From the NCBI GenBank assembly GCA_045531335.1, contig JAZSDU010000052.1, forward strand, positions 1-10,393: 10,393 nucleotides of DNA, read 5' to 3'. The translations under genes and the position numbers were made by a program. The DNA comes from CAG-452 sp045531335. GTDB taxonomy: Bacteria; Bacillota; Clostridia; TANB77; CAG-508. A model generated the notes under the pieces. The model saw nothing but the letters and a program-made list of their open reading frames with translations. It was not told where the DNA came from and did no database searches. The first letter of the stretch is position 1, and each line of letters starts with the position of its first letter. Positions 6,906 through 10,393 of this stretch are shown piece after piece.

Positions 6906-7988
6906 TTGGCAGAAAAAGTAAAAAAAGACGACATATTAATTAACATACTAAAGATTATAGCTCCAGGAACTAAATTCAGAGAAGGATTAGATAATATATT
7001 AAAAGCTAAAACTGGTGCATTGATTATAATTGGAGATTCAAAAGAAATAATGGATATAGTTGATGGTGGGTTTAAAATTGATGAAGAATACACACCTGCA
7101 AGACTATATGAACTTGCAAAAATGGATGGAGCAATTATATTAAGTAAAGATTTAAAAAGAATACTTTTAGCCAACACCCAAATTATACCTTCATCTAAAA
7201 TAACTACAGAAGAAACAGGAACAAGGCATAGAACAGCAGAACGTACTGCTAAACAAACAGGAGAATTAGTTATAAGTATTTCTCAAAGAAGAAACATAAT
7301 AACAGTTTTTAAAGGAGACTTTAGATACACTATAGAAGATAGTAGTAAAATAATAACAAAAGCAAATCAAGCATTACAAACATTAGAAAATTACAAAAAA
7401 GTATTTGACTCTAAATTAAGTGTTTTAAATGAATATGAATTTAATGATATAGTAACTTTGGATAATGTAATAACATGTATACAAAGAGCAGAAATGGTTA
7501 TGAAAGTAGCTAGAGAAGTTCAAAGATCTATATATGAACTTGGTGAAGATGGAGTTTTAGTAAAAATGCAATTAGAAGAACTTATTGAAGATCTTCCAGA
7601 AGAAGAATTACTAATCATAAAAGATTATATAGCACCAAGCAGAAGATTGATTGCAGAAAAAGTATTACAAACGATAAAAACATCTTCTCAAGATGAATTT
7701 GTGCAATCACAAGTAATAGCAAAAGCCCTTGGATATGAACAGTTTGATAACTATGAAGAAGTTGCAGTTTATCCAAGAGGATATAGAATTTTAAATAAAA
7801 TACCTAGAATGCCAAGTAATATTGTTACAAACCTAGTGAAAACATTTAAATCATTCCAACACATATTGCTAGCAGATGTTGACAAACTTGACGAAGTAGA
7901 AGGAATAGGTGAAGTAAGAGCAAGAACAATAAAACAATCATTAAGAAGAATGCAAGAACAGTTTGTTTTTGACAATTTAATGATATAG
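6906..7988 (+). CDS. disA: Diadenylate cyclase DisA (DNA integrity scanning protein)
   Basis: DisA joins two ATP molecules into cyclic di-AMP and slows when bound to branched DNA, linking DNA damage to a second messenger. The 360-residue product has the DAC domain at its N-terminus with the catalytic MDGAIILS (DGA at 74-76) and GTRHRTAER (105-113) motifs, a central helical linker, and a C-terminal helix-hairpin-helix DNA-binding domain around LDEVEGIGEVRARTI (about 328-342). All key residues and the normal length are present. Translation most likely starts at TTG 6906, 5 bases after GAGGTG; the N-terminus AEKVKKDDILINILKIIAPGT matches the family. It follows radA by 19 bases. The pairing with radA is conserved in many Bacillota, and RadA is known to interact with and modulate DisA in B. 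subtilis. The next gene begins 9 bases after the stop, with its ribosome-binding site overlapping the disA stop, so the two are likely co-transcribed. Confidence 0.97.
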   Translation: MAEKVKKDDILINILKIIAPGTKFREGLDNILKAKTGALIIIGDSKEIMDIVDGGFKIDEEYTPARLYELAKMDGAIILSKDLKRILLANTQIIPSSKITTEETGTRHRTAERTAKQTGELVISISQRRNIITVFKGDFRYTIEDSSKIITKANQALQTLENYKKVFDSKLSVLNEYEFNDIVTLDNVITCIQRAEMVMKVAREVQRSIYELGEDGVLVKMQLEELIEDLPEEELLIIKDYIAPSRRLIAEKVLQTIKTSSQDEFVQSQVIAKALGYEQFDNYEEVAVYPRGYRILNKIPRMPSNIVTNLVKTFKSFQHILLADVDKLDEVEGIGEVRARTIKQSLRRMQEQFVFDNLMI

Positions 7989-7997
7989 AGGTGTTAA

Positions 7998-9101
7998 ATG
8001 AAAAATATAACTAAAGATAATAAAGGAATTACATTAGTTGCTTTAATAATGACTGTTATAATAATGTTAATATTGACTTCAGTAACTGTATATACAGGAT
8101 TAGATACATATAAATTTTCAAAAGTTAATGCATTTGTTACTGAAATGCAACTGATACAGTCAAAAGTAGATGAGAAAACTGTGGATGAGTTGTTGCAACT
8201 CGGGACAGAAGTTACTTCAACTACCACAATAAATTTGGCTTTTTCAAACAATGAAATATCATCAAACGATGCTAGTGCATATAGATACTTTACAAAGGGA
8301 ATATTACTTGATGAATTTGACATAGAAGATGTTTCAAGTGATGTTATGATAAATATCGCAACAAGAGAAGTGGTGAGTGCTAGAGGAGTAGAATACAACG
8401 GAAACAAATATTATACACAATATAAATTACCTGGAGGACAAACAGTAATTAATAATGATAGTTCTATTTCAAGAGAATTAGAGTTTTCAGTGAATACATC
8501 AATAGATGGTTTGAATTGCAGTTTAACAATAAGTAATGTTAGTATAAATAATGGAATATTAAAGTTTGCTGAAATTGATTCAGAAGGAAATATAATAAAT
8601 AATTGGCAGACAATAACAAACTATACAGAAAAAGAAAATACTTATTCAGCTAACATATCAAAATCAGGGATTTATCTAATTAACTTACAAGATAACACAA
8701 ACCAAGATAATTATATTGAAAAAACAATTGCAATTACATTAACAAATAAGCCAAAGACAAACTTGAGTTTGTCATATAATTACGGAGCTAGTTCAGACAT
8801 TTGGGCATATGCACCAAAAGATAGTGTGAATTATGTGTGGATACCAAGATTTGCATATAAAACTAATACAGAAACAAGTATCACAGAAATTAAATTCATA
8901 AAGGGAAATTCAAATATAGCAACAGATAATACTTATATAGATGATTCATGGGAAATACATGAAAAATTTACAACTTCTGAAGGAATAGAGCTTACAGGAA
9001 TATGGGTTAGCATAGAAACAGCTTATGAAACACAATTAGATATGATAGAACTATTAGATAGTGAAACTGAGACTTTAATAGAAATTTTAAATGCAGAATA
9101 G
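7998..9101 (+). CDS. Prepilin-like secreted protein with VWIPRFAYK motif
   Basis: A 367-residue protein whose N-terminus reads KDNKG followed by ITLVALIMTVIIMLILTSV. This is a type IV prepilin-like leader: a short basic stretch, a Gly (G10) before the presumed cut, then a hydrophobic helix (about 11-33) that both anchors and assembles pilins. The usual Glu at position +5 of the mature protein is Ala (A15), as I recall for many clostridial 'ITLVAL' proteins, so assembly into a true pilus is uncertain. The middle (about 140-260) looks like an all-beta domain with many Asn, Thr and Ser. The C-terminal third contains YVWIPRFAYK (279-288), ITEIKFIKG and ELTGIWVSIE, a pattern I associate with uncharacterised surface proteins of gut Clostridia. 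GAGGTG lies 4 bases before the ATG and overlaps the disA stop. A cell-surface or extracellular location is inferred; function is unknown. Confidence 0.82.
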   Translation: MKNITKDNKGITLVALIMTVIIMLILTSVTVYTGLDTYKFSKVNAFVTEMQLIQSKVDEKTVDELLQLGTEVTSTTTINLAFSNNEISSNDASAYRYFTKGILLDEFDIEDVSSDVMINIATREVVSARGVEYNGNKYYTQYKLPGGQTVINNDSSISRELEFSVNTSIDGLNCSLTISNVSINNGILKFAEIDSEGNIINNWQTITNYTEKENTYSANISKSGIYLINLQDNTNQDNYIEKTIAITLTNKPKTNLSLSYNYGASSDIWAYAPKDSVNYVWIPRFAYKTNTETSITEIKFIKGNSNIATDNTYIDDSWEIHEKFTTSEGIELTGIWVSIETAYETQLDMIELLDSETETLIEILNAE

Positions 9102-9118
9102 TATTAGTCTAAATGTAT

Positions 9119-9125
9119 AAGGAGG
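9119..9125 (+). promoter_or_regulatory. Ribosome-binding site deciding the cyclophilin start
   Basis: AAGGAGG ends 5 bases before the ATG at 9131. The longer frame starting at the ATG at 9113 would place this site inside the coding region, so 9131 is preferred; it also gives a clean positively charged end before the membrane segment. Confidence 0.85.
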
Positions 9126-9130
9126 AAAAA

Positions 9131-9667
9131 ATGAAGAAAAAAGGATTAAAACTAAGTATAATAGCACTAGTTTTGGTATTGATTTTAGGAGGATTTTTAG
9201 CTTATGGATATTACCAAAAAGCTACATATAAATTACAAAGACCAATAGTATCAATGGAAATAAAAGACTATGGAACAATAAAGATAGAACTTTATCCAGA
9301 TATGGCACCAAATACAGTTAAAAACTTTATAAAATTAATAAATGAGGGATATTATAACGGATTAACATTTCATAGAGTAGAAGAAAGTCTTATACAAGGT
9401 GGAGACATAGCAGGAGATGGAACAGGACAAACTGAATTAAGCATAAATGGAGAATTCACTAAAAATGGATATGATAATACATTAAAATTCGAAAGAGGAA
9501 CATTAGGACTTGCAAGATTAGATTATACATATTATTCTTCTATGGATGCTAGTTTAACAGAAGAAGGATATAATTCTGGATATGCCCAATTCTTTATAAT
9601 GGCTCAAGATGCTGCAGAATTTGATGGATATTATTGCAGCTTTCGGAAAAGTAATAGAAGGAATTGA
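9131..9667 (+). CDS. Membrane-anchored cyclophilin-type peptidyl-prolyl isomerase, N-terminal part
   Basis: Cyclophilins catalyse cis-trans isomerisation of X-Pro bonds. The product starts MKKKGLK, followed by one membrane segment (about 8-27), so the catalytic domain probably faces outside the cytoplasmic membrane, where such enzymes assist folding of exported proteins (inference). Seen: GTIKIELYPDMAPNTVKNF (49-67), FHRVEESLIQGGD (80-92) with the catalytic-type Arg R82, and AQFFIMAQD (152-160), equivalent to the family SQFFI motif. The frame then leaves the family pattern after DGYY (165-168), reads CSFRKSNRRN and stops at 9667. The rest (AAFGKVIEG onward) lies in the +1 frame. Joined with one T skipped, the protein is about 248 residues. 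A lipoprotein Cys is absent, so the anchor is a helix, not a lipid. It follows the prepilin-like gene by 29 bases and is probably in the same transcript. Confidence 0.9.
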   Translation: MKKKGLKLSIIALVLVLILGGFLAYGYYQKATYKLQRPIVSMEIKDYGTIKIELYPDMAPNTVKNFIKLINEGYYNGLTFHRVEESLIQGGDIAGDGTGQTELSINGEFTKNGYDNTLKFERGTLGLARLDYTYYSSMDASLTEEGYNSGYAQFFIMAQDAAEFDGYYCSFRKSNRRN

Positions 9668-9878
9668 AATAGTAGATGAAATAACAAAGCTTGAAACAGA
9701 AGTAGAAACTGATGAAGAAACAGGAGAAACAACTGAAACAACAAAACCAGTAAATCCTCCAGTAATATCAAATATAACAGTAGACACATTTGGAGTAGAG
9801 TATGGAGAACCTAAAACGCATGAAACATTTGATATAAATTCATGGTTTATGAGTTATTATTATGGATTGTCATATTAG
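9609..9878 (+). CDS. Cyclophilin-type peptidyl-prolyl isomerase, C-terminal part
   Basis: This frame supplies the missing end of the cyclophilin domain: from 9636 it reads AAFGKVIEGIEIVDEITK, the standard closing motif of the fold. After it comes an acidic, Thr-rich linker (TEVETDEETGETTETTK), a Pro/Val stretch (PVNPPVISNITVDTFGVEYG) and an aromatic tail ending SWFMSYYYGLSY. Skipping T9635 connects DGYY of the upstream frame to AAFGK with no missing or extra residue, so the true gene is 9131-9878. The ATG at 9609 has no ribosome-binding site and is a by-product of the frame break. No other gene follows before the tRNA. Confidence 0.87.
   Translation: MLQNLMDIIAAFGKVIEGIEIVDEITKLETEVETDEETGETTETTKPVNPPVISNITVDTFGVEYGEPKTHETFDINSWFMSYYYGLSY
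9632..9636 (+). other. Frame break in the cyclophilin gene (+1)
   Basis: Bases TATTG here should read TATG to continue DGYY-AAFGKV; the T at 9634 or 9635 is one base too many. The context is a TT pair, not a long homopolymer. There is no slippery codon of the known +1 type. Confidence 0.8.
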
Positions 9879-9889
9879 TATAAAGTTAA

Positions 9890-10008
9890 AATTCCAATAG
9901 AAATATAATATCTGTTAACCCTTTTATCTCCCGGAAGAAGTTCTTTGTAGCGTGATGCCGGAGCCACCGAAAAAGGGATTAACATCTATTATAATTTCTA
10001 TTGAAATT
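9890..10008. repeat. Long imperfect inverted repeat with structured centre (candidate MITE or structured RNA)
   Basis: The arm at 9890-9925 pairs with the arm at 9971-10008. Matching blocks in order are AATT, CAATAGAAA, TATAATA, TGTTAA and CCCTTTT, interrupted by one or two mismatches or single-base bulges. The arms enclose a GC-richer centre (9926-9970) with its own partial stem, CTC-C-CGG (9928-9934) against CCGGAG (9958-9963). It begins 11 bases after the cyclophilin stop. No T-run follows, so it is not a standard terminator. I recognise no riboswitch, ribozyme or known RNA class in the centre, and no clear target-site duplication flanks it. It could be a non-autonomous mobile element, a transcript-end structure or a small RNA. 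Confidence 0.65.
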
Positions 10009-10055
10009 CGGATAAAAATAAAATTAAAAAAAGTTAAAAAAATTAAAAATAACTA

Positions 10056-10084
10056 TTGACAGATTTATTAAAATCTAGTATACT
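10056..10084 (+). promoter_or_regulatory. Near-consensus sigma-A-type promoter for the tRNA gene
   Basis: TTGACA (10056-10061), a spacer of exactly 17 bases, and TATACT (10079-10084). Transcription would start near 10091-10092, about 12 bases before the tRNA. An A-rich tract (10012-10050) just upstream could act as an UP element. It is the best promoter match I see in the window. Confidence 0.9.
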
Positions 10085-10086
10085 TA

Positions 10087-10101
10087 TTTTCGTCACGAAA
10101 A
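10087..10101. promoter_or_regulatory. Palindrome at the tRNA transcription start
   Basis: TTTTCGT-C-ACGAAAA, two perfect 7-base arms around one base, spanning the predicted transcription start between the -10 box and the tRNA. It could be an operator or a processing signal in the short 5' leader; chance is also possible in A+T-rich DNA, though the CGT/ACG core makes that less likely. Confidence 0.4.
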
Positions 10102-10103
10102 AT

Positions 10104-10179
10104 GGGCGCATAGCTCAGCTGGTAGAGCATCTGCCTTACAAGCAGGAGGTCACAGGTTCGAGCCCTGTAGTCCCCACCA
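10104..10179 (+). tRNA. tRNA-Val (anticodon UAC), CCA encoded
   Basis: A 76-base cloverleaf: D arm GCTC...GAGC (10113-10128), anticodon stem 10130-10134 with 10142-10146, loop CTTACAA with anticodon TAC at 10137-10139, T arm ACAGG-TTCGAGC-CCTGT (10152-10168), discriminator A and encoded CCA (10177-10179). The acceptor stem GGGCGCA against AGTCCCC is imperfect: three GC pairs at the end, then a C-C mismatch, a G-U pair, a C-G pair and an A-A mismatch. It is preceded by a strong promoter and followed by an intrinsic terminator, so it is a single-gene unit. Confidence 0.93.
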
Positions 10180-10185
10180 TGAAAG

Positions 10186-10221
10186 AAACCTCTTTTGTCA
10201 ACCTGACAAAAGAGGTTTTTT
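10186..10221 (+). terminator. Intrinsic terminator after tRNA-Val
   Basis: A 15-bp perfect hairpin with arms 10186-10200 (AAACCTCTTTTGTCA) and 10204-10218, a three-base loop ACC, and a run of six T (10216-10221). It begins 6 bases after the tRNA CCA end and ends the tRNA transcript; reading from the other strand, the A-tract could also give some bidirectional termination. Confidence 0.96.
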
Positions 10222-10224
10222 ACA

Positions 10225-10366
10225 ATGATATCCGTTCCTGTCGGAACGGGTGATATATCTTCGATATGATATCGCCCTGCGAGCGATGATATATGCCTGC
10301 GGCATATGATGGAACGGATATTATATCATGCTTGCAAAGCAAGTATCTCATACGGCAACGCCGTAT
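10225..10366. repeat. Chain of six short hairpins with a 20-nt ATGATAT module
   Basis: Successive hairpins: CCGTTCC-TGTC-GGAACGG (10232-10249), ATATC-TTC-GATAT (10255-10267), ATCGC..GCGAT (10271-10287, inner C-G pair and loop TGC), ATATGCC-TGC-GGCATAT (10291-10307), CTTGC-AAA-GCAAG (10331-10343) and ATACGGC-AAC-GCCGTAT (10350-10366). ATGATAT recurs at 10225, 10266 and 10286, with ATGAT again at 10306, giving a 20-base period for the third and fourth hairpins. Their arms differ in sequence yet still pair. A long-range stem, ATATCCGTTCC (10228-10238) with GGAACGGATAT (10311-10321), can enclose hairpins two to four and competes with the first hairpin. No coding frame or T-run is present. The element is more GC-rich than its surroundings and may continue past 10366. 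Confidence 0.8.
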
Positions 10367-10393
10367 ACCATATTGCGCAGGAGACAGAATTAG

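Noticed and set aside
9926..9970. Riboswitch, ribozyme or SRP-type RNA in the centre of the long inverted repeat
   Set aside because: CCGGAAG and GCCACCG looked suggestive of SRP RNA or a cobalamin box, but the neighbouring conserved bases of those families are absent.
10056..10253. 65-residue open frame reading GRIAQLVEHLPYKQEVTGSSPVVPT
   Set aside because: This is a translation of the tRNA-Val gene plus its promoter and terminator, a well-known kind of spurious protein; it starts inside the -35 box region.
10225..10366. CRISPR array
   Set aside because: The repeated ATGATAT units are short and separated by self-complementary arms rather than unique spacers between constant long repeats.

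Overview
The window is very A+T-rich. Its genes start behind AGGAGG-type ribosome-binding sites, all lie on the + strand and are tightly spaced, and it holds the radA-disA gene pair. This points to a low-GC Bacillota, most likely an anaerobic Clostridia lineage, possibly an uncultured gut one (inference). The prepilin-like protein with an 'ITLVAL' N-terminus and a 'VWIPRFAYK' motif fits that guess.

Left part (1-4126): the 3' end of an unidentified gene; a complete beta-CASP metallo-beta-lactamase-fold RNA nuclease; an intergenic pair of palindromic repeats; and a complete GH15 glucoamylase-like enzyme.

Middle (4127-5523): another palindromic repeat; a membrane-anchored protein of unknown function whose reading frame is broken at an A7 run matching the A AAA AAG slippery heptamer; and a REP-associated tyrosine transposase (RAYT, HUH/Y1 family). 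The palindromic repeats carry a GTAG foot at the base of a GC-rich hairpin, as REP elements do. Two perfect copies lie in inverted orientation inside the RAYT coding sequence and are translated as part of the protein.

Right part (5524-9878): radA (split by a one-base shift), disA (c-di-AMP synthase), a prepilin-like secreted protein and a membrane-anchored cyclophilin (also split by a one-base shift) form a co-directional, probably co-transcribed cluster.

End (9879-10393): no protein gene. In order it holds a roughly 119-nt imperfect inverted repeat, a near-consensus promoter, a tRNA-Val(UAC) gene with an imperfect acceptor stem, a strong intrinsic terminator, and a chain of short hairpins with mostly three-base loops built on a 20-nt module.

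Three conserved genes carry single-base frame breaks. Assembly or read error is the simplest explanation, but the A7 site is also a textbook slippage signal. The most noteworthy biology is the RAYT that carries its own presumed target repeats as coding sequence, and the hairpin chain beyond the tRNA.
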